Positions 33,642 through 42,967 of a stretch of 64,000 nucleotides of DNA are shown here, piece by piece. Each line of letters starts with the position of its first letter. Position 1 is the stretch's first letter. Source of the DNA: an uncultured Pseudomonadales bacterium (lineage in GTDB: Bacteria > Pseudomonadota > Gammaproteobacteria > Pseudomonadales > Azotimanducaceae); the NCBI GenBank assembly GCA_958296165.1, contig OY282447.1, positions 744,001-808,000 of the forward strand, given 5' to 3'. A program made the translations under genes and the position numbers. The notes below the pieces were generated by a model that saw nothing but the letters and a program-made list of their open reading frames with translations, had not been told where the DNA came from and searched no databases.

Positions 33642-36056
33642 CTAGTTCCGCCTTACAGCGCGAAACGGGCCACGATCCAGGCGCGGCTCCTTGGCCAATC
33701 CCAGCACTCGTTCGGCAATGATGTTGCGCTGTATTTCGTCGGTGCCGCCAGCGATGGAGGTGGCCGGCACCGAAACGAGGATTTCCGCGATCAAGCCATT
33801 CAATGCGCCATCGTTGCCGCAGAGCATGGCGTCCGCGCCGGCGATCAGCGTGTGAACGTGGCAGGCTTGGCGAGCCACGTTGCTCGATACCAGCTTGCCC
33901 AAGGATCCTTCCGGGCCTTGCGGGCGGCCTTGTTCCTGCGCGGCTGCGGCGCGGCGCGCTGTCCATTGCGTACTACGCGCCATGATGAGCAGTTTGGCCA
34001 TTTCCTGCCTGGCTACGGGGTCTTCGATGCGGCCCGTCACATTGGCACGCTCCACTACCAAGTCCACGCGCCCGGCGCGTTGCGGATACCACTTGTAGGG
34101 TTCCAGCGCGATTTCGGTTTCCCGGCGTTCTTCCTCGTAGATGCGTCCCGGCAGATTTCCGGCGTGCGCATCGCTACGCTGGCCGACGGCGGCGCGGCGT
34201 TCGTGCGCCAGCGTGGTGATGGCCACCTGCCAGCCGTTGCCGGTGGCGGAAACCTGATTCTGCGCCGCTACCACGGCATCGGTGAAGAACACTTGATTGA
34301 ACGATGCATGGCCGTTCATTTGCTTCAAAGGGCGCACTTCCACGCCCTTTTGGTGCATGTCCAGAATGAAGTAGGTGAGGCCCTGATGCTTCGGTACATC
34401 CCAATCGGTGCGGGCCAGCAGGAGGCCATAGTCCGCGTGGTGGGCGCTGGTAGTCCACACTTTTTGGCCATTGACGATCCACTTCTCGCCATCAAAGTCC
34501 GCCCGACTGGTGGCACCTGCCAAATCCGAGCCGCTGCCCGGTTCGCTGAACAGCTGACACCAGGTGTCTTCGCCGGTGAGTATGCGGCGCAGAAAGCGCG
34601 TCTTCTGGGCATCGTTGCCGTGTTCAAGCAGCGTGGCTGCCGCCAGCAGCCGGATGCCGGTTTTGGCGACGCCCACGGCTCTTACACGGGCGAACTCCTC
34701 GTCCACCACCGGCTGCAAGGCCGGTGCCAGTTCGCGCCCGAACCACTGCCGGGGCCACATCGGCATGCCCCAGCCGGATTCGGCAAGTTCGTTGCGCCAC
34801 TCCACCAAGCGCTTGTTGGGGTTCCAGTGCGCGCTTAGCCACGCCCGCACTTCGGCTCGTATTTGCGCGGCTGCTACGCCATCGTCAATGGCTTCCGTGA
34901 CACTGGAGACGGATTTGGCGACCGGCTCGGGCCGGCGCGGCGTGGAGGGAGACGGCGTTCGCCACGCTTGCATCAAGCACTCGCGGTGATAGCTGGCATC
35001 GCCTAGAAACACTTCCGAACTCTTGGCGCGTTTGTACCAAAGGTGCGTGTCGTGTTCCCAAGTGAATCCGATGCCGCCGTGAATCTGAATGCAATCCTTG
35101 GCGGCTTGCATGTACGCATCCGATGCGGCCGCTTTGGCAAGGCTCGCCAGGGCGGCCAGGTCGGCGTCGTTTGTGGCGACTGCGTTGGCGGCCTGGTAGG
35201 CGGCCGATTTGGCCAACTCCACTTCCAGCAGCAAATCCGCCAAGCGATGCTTCACGGCTTGGAACGAGCCGATGGCGCGGCCGAATTGAACGCGCTCCTT
35301 CGCGTATGCAACGGCGGATTCCAAAAGCCGCGCCGCGCCGCCGACCATTTCGTTGGCGAGCGCCACGGCCGCCAGATGCAGTGTGCGTTCGAGCGCGGGA
35401 CGCGCCGCGCCGGCCTTGCCGATCAAGCGCCCTGCCACGTCGTTGAACTCGATGCGCGCGAGTTTGCGCGTGGCATCCAAGGTGTCGAGCGCTCGACGGG
35501 AAAGCCCCCCGGCCGATGCATCCACGGCGTAGAGCGAAAGGCCGCCTGCCTCTTGCGCGGCGACGATGAGAAGATCGGCGATGCAGCCGTCCACCACATG
35601 GCTCTTCACGCCGCGCAGCCGGCCGTCCGAAGCCGCTAGTTCGATGTGGCTTGGATCCCACTGCCCGTTAGGTTCGGTAAACGCCAGCGTTGCCAAGCAC
35701 TCGCCGGCGGCGATGGCGGGCAGCAGTTCGGCCTTGTTTTGCTCGCTGCCGGCTTCGAGAATCGCGGTCGCGGCCAGCACCGTCGATGAGAAATACGGAG
35801 CGCAAAAGAGCGCCCGGCCCATCTCCTCCATCACGATGGCGAGTTCCGCAAACGTGAAGCCTTGGCCGCCGTAGGCTTCCGGCACATGTACGCCAGCCAA
35901 GGCCAAGTCGCCGCAAAGCTGCCGCCACGCCGCCGCATCGTAGCCAGCTTGCGTGGCCATGAGCCTTCTCACTTCTGCGGGCGGCGAGCAATCGCCGAGA
36001 AAGCGCCGCACCGCGTCGCGCAGCTGCTCCTGTTCGTCGCTGAATGCGAACGGCAT
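33642..36056 (-). CDS. Fused double acyl-CoA dehydrogenase
   Basis: One 804-residue polypeptide with two complete acyl-CoA dehydrogenase units. Unit 1 (about 1-370) starts MPFAFSDEQEQLRDAVRRFL and contains LATLAFTEPNGQWDPSHIE, GRAIGSFQAVKHRLADLLLE and IQIHGGIGFTWEHDTHLWYK. Unit 2 (about 400-804) has WGMPMWPRQWFGREL, QLFSEPGSGSDLAG, VNGQKVWTTSAHHADYGLLL and the C-terminal GGTDEIQRNIIAERVLGL. Such enzymes oxidise acyl-CoA to enoyl-CoA with FAD. In Actinobacteria, steroid-degrading FadE pairs form heteromers with one degenerate partner; this fusion may be analogous. The ATG is five bases after the upstream crotonase stop. Confidence 0.88.
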   Translation of the reverse strand: MPFAFSDEQEQLRDAVRRFLGDCSPPAEVRRLMATQAGYDAAAWRQLCGDLALAGVHVPEAYGGQGFTFAELAIVMEEMGRALFCAPYFSSTVLAATAILEAGSEQNKAELLPAIAAGECLATLAFTEPNGQWDPSHIELAASDGRLRGVKSHVVDGCIADLLIVAAQEAGGLSLYAVDASAGGLSRRALDTLDATRKLARIEFNDVAGRLIGKAGAARPALERTLHLAAVALANEMVGGAARLLESAVAYAKERVQFGRAIGSFQAVKHRLADLLLEVELAKSAAYQAANAVATNDADLAALASLAKAAASDAYMQAAKDCIQIHGGIGFTWEHDTHLWYKRAKSSEVFLGDASYHRECLMQAWRTPSPSTPRRPEPVAKSVSSVTEAIDDGVAAAQIRAEVRAWLSAHWNPNKRLVEWRNELAESGWGMPMWPRQWFGRELAPALQPVVDEEFARVRAVGVAKTGIRLLAAATLLEHGNDAQKTRFLRRILTGEDTWCQLFSEPGSGSDLAGATSRADFDGEKWIVNGQKVWTTSAHHADYGLLLARTDWDVPKHQGLTYFILDMHQKGVEVRPLKQMNGHASFNQVFFTDAVVAAQNQVSATGNGWQVAITTLAHERRAAVGQRSDAHAGNLPGRIYEEERRETEIALEPYKWYPQRAGRVDLVVERANVTGRIEDPVARQEMAKLLIMARSTQWTARRAAAAQEQGRPQGPEGSLGKLVSSNVARQACHVHTLIAGADAMLCGNDGALNGLIAEILVSVPATSIAGGTDEIQRNIIAERVLGLAKEPRLDRGPFRAVRRN

Positions 36057-36061
36057 GGCAG

Positions 36062-36910
36062 TCACGCCGCCGAGCGTTTCTTCGGCAAATCGACAAACTC
36101 GCCGGGACGGTTCTGGCGCTTGGCCAGCATCGCTTCTTGCATTTCCGCCGATTGCAGGAAGGAGGCGTTCCAAATGGCGATGTAATCCAGCCCGTCGGCG
36201 GTGCTGTGGTCGCGCGCATAGTTGATCATGCGCTTGCAGCCATATACGGCCAGCGGCGGCTTGGCGGCGATTTCCCGCGCCACGTCGAACACGCCGGCGA
36301 GCATCGCCTCTTGATCTTGGAATACGCGATTCACCAAGCCCACTTCCTTCGCTTCGGCGGCGGACATGCGCCGCCCCGTATAGGCCAGCTCGCGCACGAT
36401 GCCCTCCGGGAGCAGCTTCACCAAGCGTGGAAACGTGCCTACATCGGCGGTCATGCCGATGTTGATCTCGAAGATGGTGAAGTAGGCGTCCTCCGTGGCG
36501 TAGCGCATGTCGCAGGCGGAAATCATGTCTACGCCGCCGCCGATGCAGCCGCCCTGCACGGCCACGAGCACCGGAATGCGACATTCTTCCAAACAGCTGA
36601 AAGCTCTCTGCAAGTGCGAAGTGCCGTCATAAAAGCTGGCACCGTGGCGGATGCTTGCCTTGCGAGCGGCGGCTTCGTCCGTTCCTGCGCCGGGGCCGCC
36701 GAACGATGCCAAGTCCATGCCGGACGAGAAGTGCGGGCCGGTAGACGAAATCACGATCGCGCGCGCTTTGGCGTTGCCGTCGATGTCTGCGATGATCTCC
36801 GGCAGCTCGCGCCAGAAGGCCGGATTCATGCTGTTGCGCTTGTGCGGTCGCGTGAGCGCGATGTGCGCGATGCGATCGTCGATCTCGACGCTGAAGCTCT
36901 CGTAGGCCAT
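36062..36910 (-). CDS. Delta(3,5)-Delta(2,4)-dienoyl-CoA isomerase-like crotonase
   Basis: A 282-residue crotonase. STGPHFSSGMDLASFG and VQGGCIGGGVDMISACDMRY are the oxyanion segments. The block FTIFEINIGMTADVGTFPRL closely follows the dienoyl-CoA isomerase pattern, in which a Glu (FEINIG) and an Asp (TADVG) are the catalytic pair. LAYTGRRMSAAEAKEVGLVN is also typical. The family shifts conjugated double bonds of odd-position unsaturated acyl-CoA. Its position directly upstream of the double acyl-CoA dehydrogenase suggests a joint beta-oxidation-like sequence. AGAGGAC lies before the ATG. Confidence 0.85.
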   Translation of the reverse strand: MAYESFSVEIDDRIAHIALTRPHKRNSMNPAFWRELPEIIADIDGNAKARAIVISSTGPHFSSGMDLASFGGPGAGTDEAAARKASIRHGASFYDGTSHLQRAFSCLEECRIPVLVAVQGGCIGGGVDMISACDMRYATEDAYFTIFEINIGMTADVGTFPRLVKLLPEGIVRELAYTGRRMSAAEAKEVGLVNRVFQDQEAMLAGVFDVAREIAAKPPLAVYGCKRMINYARDHSTADGLDYIAIWNASFLQSAEMQEAMLAKRQNRPGEFVDLPKKRSAA

Positions 36911-36924
36911 TTTGTCCTCTTGGT

Positions 36925-36967
36925 TTGCGTTAGTCGGTTTTGCGTTAGTCGGCGTTGCGTTAGTCGG
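36925..36967. repeat. Three tandem copies of a 13-mer between aldo/keto reductase and crotonase genes
   Basis: TTGCGTTAGTCGG occurs at 36925-36937, 36940-36952 and 36955-36967, a 15-base period with exact 13-base units. It fills the gap between the stop of the aldo/keto reductase gene and the start of the crotonase gene on the minus strand. It may bind a regulator or be slippage-derived. Confidence 0.6.
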
Positions 36968-37963
36968 CTAGTCGATCTCGCGCGCTAGCTCCGCAGCCGC
37001 CAAATCGCGCCATAGGGCAGCCGGAATGTCGGCACTGATGAGATCGAGATTGGTTTCCACTTCGGCCACGGCCCACACGCCGGGAATCACCGCCGCCACG
37101 GCCGGATGCCGCAACGGATACTGCAAGGCGGCAGCGCGCGGATCCACGCCGTGCGATTCGCACATGCGGCGAATGGCTTGCGCTTTCTGCCAGAGGTCTT
37201 CCGGCGCCGGTTTGTAATCGTAGGTAGCGCGACGGCGCTCGTCGGTGGCGAGAATGCCGGAGTTGTAGGGGCCGCCGATGATGATGGAGACGTTGCGTTG
37301 CACGCATTTGGGCAGAAACTCGTCTAGCGGTTCCTGCTCCAACAGCGTGAATCGGCCAGCCAGCAGAAAGCAATCCACATCCATTTCATCCAGCACTCGG
37401 CTGCATACCTGCCATTCGTTCACGCCGAGGCCAATCGCGCGCACCACGCCTTGCTCGCGCAACGCGCGCAGCGCCGGCAGCGCACCCTTGCGGGCGGCGT
37501 CGAAGATGCCGGGCTGGGCATCGCCGTGCGTCCACACGTCGATGTCGTGGCAGAGCAGGATGTCGACGCGATCCAGGCCCAAGCGCGTGAGGCTCGATTC
37601 CAACGAGCGGCGCACGGCGTCGAAGGAGTAGTCGTAGCGAATCGCCACCGGCTCGGCATCCCTCATGCCGGCGTAGCGCTCGCCCTGCGCCTCGGGCACT
37701 AGCAGGCGGCCGACTTTGGTGGAGAGCACGAAATCTTCGCGCGGCACGGTGCCGAGCACGCTGCCCAAGCGCTTCTCGCTCAAGCCGTGGCCGTACAACG
37801 GCGCGGTGTCGAAATAGCGGATGCCGCCGGCGCGGGCGCGGGCCACGATGGCCGCCACGTCGGCGTCCGTGAGCCGGTCGCCTACTGCGCCTAGCGGGGC
37901 GCCGCCGAAACCGAGTTCCGTGACTTCGATGTCGGTCGCGCCAATTTTTCGCGTTGCGATCAA
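36968..37963 (-). CDS. Aldo/keto reductase (D-threo-aldose/fucose dehydrogenase-like)
   Basis: A 331-residue TIM-barrel oxidoreductase. The catalytic tetrad is seen in YFDTAPLYGHGLSEKRLG (Asp, Tyr), DFVLSTKVGRLL (Lys) and DILLCHDIDVW (His). GFGGAPLGAVGDRL at the N-terminus and AALQYPLRHPAVAAVIPGVW near the C-terminus resemble the D-threo-aldose/L-fucose dehydrogenase branch. The start is TTG at 37963, supported by AGGAGGAG five bases upstream and by its direct lead into the barrel (MIATRKIGATDIEVTELGFG). It is the first gene of a leftward group including the crotonase and double acyl-CoA dehydrogenase. Confidence 0.9.
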   Translation of the reverse strand: MIATRKIGATDIEVTELGFGGAPLGAVGDRLTDADVAAIVARARAGGIRYFDTAPLYGHGLSEKRLGSVLGTVPREDFVLSTKVGRLLVPEAQGERYAGMRDAEPVAIRYDYSFDAVRRSLESSLTRLGLDRVDILLCHDIDVWTHGDAQPGIFDAARKGALPALRALREQGVVRAIGLGVNEWQVCSRVLDEMDVDCFLLAGRFTLLEQEPLDEFLPKCVQRNVSIIIGGPYNSGILATDERRRATYDYKPAPEDLWQKAQAIRRMCESHGVDPRAAALQYPLRHPAVAAVIPGVWAVAEVETNLDLISADIPAALWRDLAAAELAREID

Positions 37964-38032
37964 GGTCTCCTCCTAACCTCCCCAGAGCATGGTTCGAGCG
38001 TGTTTTTCGGCTAGTGTACGGCTAGTCGGCGA

Positions 38033-38082
38033 GTAGCGCACGAGCGGCGTACGGGTAGCGCATGGGTAGCGCACGAGTGGCG
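38033..38082. repeat. Short imperfect repeats upstream of the LuxR-type regulator
   Basis: GTAGCGCACGAGCGGCG (38033-38049) and GTAGCGCACGAGTGGCG (38066-38082) differ by one base; a third partial GTAGCGCA is at 38055-38062. They lie between divergent genes, about 110 bases before the regulator start and 70 bases before the aldo/keto reductase start. They might be binding sites, but the sequence is also simple enough to arise by slippage. Confidence 0.4.
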
Positions 38083-38189
38083 CATCAGTTAGACCTTACT
38101 GTTCGTACATCCTCTACGCTGTTCTGATAGGCTAGGCTAGTTTTAGCGGGTTGCGTAGGAGATGAAGAGGCACCGACCAACTTGTCGAA

Positions 38190-40880
38190 TTGCGTGAGCG
38201 TGCCCAGCCTGTGAACAACCCGCAGCAGCTTACAGAATCTCCCCATCTGCTATCGGCCAAGGTGCGCTCACCAAATCTGGCCCGTGGCTACATCAGCTCC
38301 AATGAGCTGCTCGAGCGCATCGAACCCCTGCGACGCTTGACGGTACTGCGCGCACCGAGCGGTTTCGGCAAGACCAGCATCCTCGCGGACGTTGCCCGAC
38401 GCTGGCGCGAGCAAGACGCCCTCGTCGCGTGGCTGACTTTGGACGAAGACGACACGCCGGGCGTTCTCGATAGCTATCTTGCCTATGCCTTCCAAGTCGC
38501 AGGCCTGAACGTGACGACTGCAGAACGGCGCATAGGGGACGGCGACCAAGATGGCGGGCCACGGCCGCGCCGCCGCACGGAACTGTTGGCCGCTTCCATC
38601 GAGGCCCACGCCGCGCCATGTCTCTTGATATTGGACGAAGTCGAGCGGTTGAACCACCGCTTGTCTCTCGCCTCGATCAACTTCCTCCTGCTGCACGGCC
38701 CACGCAATCTCCACATCGCCTTGGGAATGCGCGAAAACCCCGGCCTCGACCTCGGCGGCGCAATTCTCGCCCACGAGGGCTTCTACATTACGGCCGACCA
38801 GCTTCGCTTCACGAAGCCGCAGATCGCACGCTTCTTCAACAACGAGCTGTCGCGACGCGAGCTGGACGATTTGGCGGAACGCTCCGAGGGCTGGCCGGTT
38901 GCCGTGCGGGCTTACCGCAACATGAAACGCCATGCTTGGATGAAAGACGTCACGGTACGAGATCTGGTGGGCGATAGAGGCGTGACGGCCGATTGGCTGG
39001 GCGAACGGCTACTACGCGGCTTGGCCGCCGAAGATCGCAAGTTGCTACTAGATCTGTCGCTGTTCGACTGGATAGCGCCGGAAGTGGCCGCCGACGTGCT
39101 TCGAACCGACCACATACGCCGCAGAGTCGAGGCGCTGGCATCGCTGGAAGGGCTCCTGCAGATCGATAGCGATGCCAACACGGTGCGCTTGCACCCGTTG
39201 CTCAAGGATTATTGCGCCGCTCGGTGCTTATTGGAGAATCCTGCGCGATTCCGAGCAGTACACGCTGGAATCGCCCGGGCGGAGGCGCGGCAGGGTCACG
39301 TGGTGCTGGCATTGCGCCATGCCAGCGAGGTCGGCGATGTAGCCTTGATCGGCGAGATCATCGAGGGCGCCGGTGGCGTACGCCTGTGGGCATCCCTTGG
39401 CGCCAAGGGTTTGATTGCCGTAGACGGCTATCTCAACGACGAAGTCGTGGAAACGTTCCCGCGCGCTGGCTTGCTGCGCGTTGTGGTGCTCGGCCAAGTG
39501 TCGCGGTTCCAAGAGGCATCCTCGCTCTACGCTCGGCTCGGCGCAGCTACCGACGGCTTTCAGCGCGACCGCGCGGGAGGCGATGACCGCGTCTTGCAGG
39601 TGGAACATCTGCTCGTGCAGGTGACCATGGTGAGCTTCAGCTGCCAACCGTTCCGAACGCCAGCCGTGCAGAAAATGCTTCGCCAGGCCGAAGCGTTCGT
39701 GCAAGCGGACGATGCGGACTTGATCGTCAAGGGCGCACTGAACATGACCTTGAGCATCGTCGATCAAATGCGCGCCCGGTTCCTTTCCGCGTCCCGTCGA
39801 GGTGCGGCAGGGATGGACGCATTTTCCCGAGCCGGGGCGGGCTACGGCAACATCTTCATGCGCTTGCACCTAGGCACGTTGGCGTTCGCCCGCGGTCGCG
39901 TCCGCGAAGCGATGGAGCACTACACGCACGGCCATCCCACAATGCTGGCGGAGCTGCTGGCGTTCGAGGTCACCCATGAACGAGGCTTCGCCCGACCTCG
40001 ACGCAATGCGCCGGACTTGCTGGGGCTTCCCAACTTGGGCTGGTTCGAGGTCTACGCCGCGGTCTACAGCGTAGCCGCCGAACTGGTGCTGGAATCCGAG
40101 GGGCCACAGGCCGCACTGGCGTTCGTAAGGCGCACCCTCTTAAGCAGCCAGTCGGCAGGACTGCCTAGCGTAGAGCGGTTTCTATCCATCTTGCGTGTTT
40201 TCTGCCTGGCTAGATGCGGACGCGTCGAGAGAGCGGCGCGGGCCTGGGCTGAGGCCAAGCTGCCAGTCGACGAGCACGACATCCTTGACGTGGACCGACA
40301 ATCATGGCGTGAGATGGAAGCACTGGCTTGTACGCGTTTTCGCCTACATTGCGAATCCGGCGCGTTCGACGCCGCGCTCGCTATCGGCGATGGCTTGCGG
40401 AAGCTCGCCGGGCGGTACGGCCTGTGGCGACCGATGATGAACGGCGTGGCGCTTTCGATGGCCGCGCAGTGGCAGGCCGGCAACGCCGAGCGGGCGGTGG
40501 CACTGCTTTCCGAGTTCCTGCGGTTGGCAGATTCCGTGGACTACGTTCGACCGTTGGTGCGCGTCCGCGAACAGACAGTGGCCGTGCTGCCGCAGCTCAT
40601 CGACGAAGGAAAATACGCCACCTATCACGAGGCCGGCGCCACGGTGCTGGCCGAGTTGGCCGCCGAGACCGACACGCCGGCCCTCACCGACCGGGAGCTA
40701 GCCATCATGCGCGACGTAGCGCGAGGCTTGCGCAACAAGGAAATCGCCAAAAGGCTTGGCATTACGGAACACGGCGTGCGCTACCACTTGAAGAACATCT
40801 ATCGCAAGACTGGCGCAAAGGGACGCATCGATGCCGTGCATCGAGTCCGTGGACTGACGGACACAGCCCGCTCCCTGTAG
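38190..40880 (+). CDS. MalT-like LuxR-family transcriptional regulator
   Basis: An 896-residue STAND-type activator. The N-terminal NTPase has Walker A RAPSGFGKTSILADVARRW near residues 54-72 and a Walker B-like CLLILDEVERL. The middle is a long helical-repeat sensor. The C-terminus (about 835-890) is a LuxR/FixJ helix-turn-helix: LTDRELAIMRDVARGLRNKE, IAKRLGITEHGVRYHLKNIY and RKTGAKGRIDAVHR. MalT-type proteins bind an inducer, oligomerise with ATP and activate RNA polymerase. The open frame begins at TTG 38190; GTG 38211 is an alternative, so the start is uncertain. The target could be the Roadblock/kinase-like cluster downstream. Confidence 0.88.
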   Translation: MRERAQPVNNPQQLTESPHLLSAKVRSPNLARGYISSNELLERIEPLRRLTVLRAPSGFGKTSILADVARRWREQDALVAWLTLDEDDTPGVLDSYLAYAFQVAGLNVTTAERRIGDGDQDGGPRPRRRTELLAASIEAHAAPCLLILDEVERLNHRLSLASINFLLLHGPRNLHIALGMRENPGLDLGGAILAHEGFYITADQLRFTKPQIARFFNNELSRRELDDLAERSEGWPVAVRAYRNMKRHAWMKDVTVRDLVGDRGVTADWLGERLLRGLAAEDRKLLLDLSLFDWIAPEVAADVLRTDHIRRRVEALASLEGLLQIDSDANTVRLHPLLKDYCAARCLLENPARFRAVHAGIARAEARQGHVVLALRHASEVGDVALIGEIIEGAGGVRLWASLGAKGLIAVDGYLNDEVVETFPRAGLLRVVVLGQVSRFQEASSLYARLGAATDGFQRDRAGGDDRVLQVEHLLVQVTMVSFSCQPFRTPAVQKMLRQAEAFVQADDADLIVKGALNMTLSIVDQMRARFLSASRRGAAGMDAFSRAGAGYGNIFMRLHLGTLAFARGRVREAMEHYTHGHPTMLAELLAFEVTHERGFARPRRNAPDLLGLPNLGWFEVYAAVYSVAAELVLESEGPQAALAFVRRTLLSSQSAGLPSVERFLSILRVFCLARCGRVERAARAWAEAKLPVDEHDILDVDRQSWREMEALACTRFRLHCESGAFDAALAIGDGLRKLAGRYGLWRPMMNGVALSMAAQWQAGNAERAVALLSEFLRLADSVDYVRPLVRVREQTVAVLPQLIDEGKYATYHEAGATVLAELAAETDTPALTDRELAIMRDVARGLRNKEIAKRLGITEHGVRYHLKNIYRKTGAKGRIDAVHRVRGLTDTARSL

Positions 40881-41091
40881 GCGCGTCTTCGGCGACCTGG
40901 CACCGAAACTACCCATTGCGGTAGTGCCGCAGCCTTGCCCGGCAGTCTAGCGGTAGTGCCGGCGCTAGTGCCGGTACACGAGCGCCGCCTACCGCATTTT
41001 TCCGCGCGACTACCTTTCGGATTCACGCAAGATCGCCTGCATCGTCCTTGCAGCAGCCACATGGTTGGCCTAGACGAGGCGTGTAAGCAAG

Positions 41092-41108
41092 CCTAGCGGA
41101 GCTAGGCG
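41092..41108 (+). promoter_or_regulatory. Short hairpin in the leader of the Roadblock gene
   Basis: GCCTAG and CTAGGC enclose a five-base loop, 38 bases upstream of the ATG at 41146. The 265-base gap it lies in also has several GTAGTGCCG repeats near 40920-40975. No T-run follows, so termination is not implied. Confidence 0.3.
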
Positions 41109-41145
41109 CAACGAAAACAGGATCGAAGGGGGATGAGCTTCTAAG

Positions 41146-41511
41146 ATGGCAAACATACAGAACAGCCTGCGCAAGGTGATGCAAATCGAAGGCGCAATCG
41201 GCACCGCGCTGGTGGACGTGAACGACGGACTTACCTTGGCCACTGCCGGCGGCGGCGAAGGATTGAACCTAGAAGTTGCCGGCGCCGGCAACGTAGACGT
41301 CGTGCGCGCAAAGATGCGCGTGATGGAACAGCTGGGCCTAGGAGACAGCATCGAGGACATCCTCATCACCTTGGACAGCCAGTACCACTTGATCCGACCT
41401 TTGGAGAGCACGCCCGGCTTGTTCCTCTATGTTGCTTTGGATCGCGAGCGCGGCAACCTCGGCATGGCGCGCTTTCGAGTGAAGGGCGTCGAAGAGGAGC
41501 TGGAAGTCTGA
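41146..41511 (+). CDS. Roadblock/LC7-like small protein
   Basis: A 121-residue protein resembling the Roadblock/MglB fold, whose members regulate small GTPases or scaffold signalling. The pattern IEGAIGTALVDVNDGLTLAT, then IEDILITLDSQYHLIRPLES, then GLFLYVALDRERGNLGMARF gives the alternating strand-helix order with the usual ending. No MglA-like GTPase is seen nearby. The next gene is a membrane kinase-like protein 36 bases downstream, so a regulatory module is likely. The assignment rests on pattern only. Confidence 0.6.
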   Translation: MANIQNSLRKVMQIEGAIGTALVDVNDGLTLATAGGGEGLNLEVAGAGNVDVVRAKMRVMEQLGLGDSIEDILITLDSQYHLIRPLESTPGLFLYVALDRERGNLGMARFRVKGVEEELEV

Positions 41512-41547
41512 CTTCGACCGGCTCGTTGGGGCAGGTAAGCAAAGCCG

Positions 41548-42963
41548 GTGGTCGCGCCGTTGCCGCAATGGCTGCTGCCGGCTTTCGCGTTTGTCGCATT
41601 GATCGTTGCGGCGATCTGGCTGTCTTGGCAGGCGAACGAGCGGCAAGCGAGCGCCGAGGTCTACGCCGACGCACTGCACGAAGTGCGCGCTTTGCGCCGT
41701 TTGGCGGCCGATTGGGATGCCGAACTCGCCGGCATGCAGCTCGACTCCGTCATCGGCCGCGGCGCGTTAACCGACCATCTGGCGCGGTCGGAAGCCCTCG
41801 AAGGCCGCTTGCAGAACGCTATCCGGCGCATTGCCGATCCGCCAGCGCGACTTGCCAACGATCTGAGCGCCTATCTCAATGCAGTGGACGCACACGCGCA
41901 CCGTGTCCGGCAGTCCGGCCCTGAACTGACCGCCACACAAGGTCGAGTACCCGCGCCACGCGCCCAAGAGATCGCCAGGCAGCTGTCCGCCAGCGCACCG
42001 GCGAACGACATGGCGCGGCTTTCCGTGGCGCTGGAGGATGCGCTGCAGACCATGCAAGACGACCATGCGACCGCACTAGCGCGGAACCGAGTCGGCGCCG
42101 GCGCGATGATGATTGCGCTCGTGGTGCTGTCGGCGGCCGTCTTCGCCACCTGGCGACGAACCGGCTCGTTCCGATGGCCAGGCCGTCGGGTTTCCAGCAC
42201 GCAGGGGTCGCCCGCGCTGACCGAGGATGTAGTGCAGGACATAGAGAACAGAAACGACGACGCCAGCCCAGGCCCAGCGGCGCAGAATGGCGCCGCACAC
42301 TCAAACGGCGGCGCGAAGGTGCCGAAGGCGTGGACTTCGCAGTTCCGCACGGAGCAGGCGCTGCTGCGGCATCGCATGATCGCCGCCATGTTGGCGCAGG
42401 AACTTGCCACGCTGGCGAAGCAGGTAGGGGCCACAGCGTCAGAGCCGAGCACGCAAGCAGCGGCACAACGACTGGCCAGCGTCGCCCAAGGCCTAGCCGG
42501 TCTGCCGAGCGAACAGAACACCCGCTACGAGGTGTTCGACATCAACGATTGCCTCGACGACGCGCTAGAGAGCGGCACGCGCGGCAGCACGGTTGAGGTG
42601 ACCAGGTACGCAGGTGCGGCGCCGCAGGTGTTTGCGTCTAGAACCGAAGTGGTGCTGCTGCTGGCGAACCTCATCGAGAACGCCGCGCTTGCGTCTCGCG
42701 ACGGCGGCAGCGGCAGCATCGCAGTCCACACGGGCGAAGATCGGGGCCGGGCCACGGTTGCAGTTTCAGACGACGGCGGCGGCGTGGCGCTGGCGATGCG
42801 CGAACGACTGCTCGAACCATTCCACAGTTCGCGCCAAGGGCGTCTCGGCGTGGGGTTGGCGGTGGCCGCTCAGCTGGCAGAGAAGAACGGCGGCACCATC
42901 GCGATTGACACCGGGGCTCAAGGCGTGGTGGCGACCGTGACGTTGCCGAGCGCGGCGGCTTGA
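41548..42963 (+). CDS. Membrane histidine-kinase-like protein with an atypical phosphoacceptor region
   Basis: A 471-residue protein. Transmembrane helices at about 7-27 and 181-202 flank a periplasmic helical domain. The C-terminal part is an HATPase domain: N-box LLLANLIENAALASRDGG, G1 VSDDGGGVALAM, F-box EPFHSSRQG, and G2 RLGVGLAVAAQLAEKNGG. In the expected dimerisation helix (RHRMIAAMLAQELATLAKQV) the usual His-Glu pair is Gln-Glu (AQEL). The nearby His in RHRM is out of the standard position. It may therefore be a degenerate kinase or a scaffold. The start is GTG at 41548. No response regulator is adjacent. Confidence 0.75.
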   Translation: MVAPLPQWLLPAFAFVALIVAAIWLSWQANERQASAEVYADALHEVRALRRLAADWDAELAGMQLDSVIGRGALTDHLARSEALEGRLQNAIRRIADPPARLANDLSAYLNAVDAHAHRVRQSGPELTATQGRVPAPRAQEIARQLSASAPANDMARLSVALEDALQTMQDDHATALARNRVGAGAMMIALVVLSAAVFATWRRTGSFRWPGRRVSSTQGSPALTEDVVQDIENRNDDASPGPAAQNGAAHSNGGAKVPKAWTSQFRTEQALLRHRMIAAMLAQELATLAKQVGATASEPSTQAAAQRLASVAQGLAGLPSEQNTRYEVFDINDCLDDALESGTRGSTVEVTRYAGAAPQVFASRTEVVLLLANLIENAALASRDGGSGSIAVHTGEDRGRATVAVSDDGGGVALAMRERLLEPFHSSRQGRLGVGLAVAAQLAEKNGGTIAIDTGAQGVVATVTLPSAAA

Positions 42964-42967
42964 TTCG

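Noticed and set aside
33637-33966. N-terminal extension of the DUF3667 protein by about 110 residues
   Set aside because: It overlaps the end of the acyl-CoA dehydrogenase gene in a different frame and is Arg/His-rich without conservation; GTG at 33636 is preferred.
36056-36584. N-terminal extension of the double acyl-CoA dehydrogenase into the upstream crotonase
   Set aside because: The extension lies in another frame across a good crotonase gene; the ATG at 36056 gives the proper dehydrogenase N-terminus.
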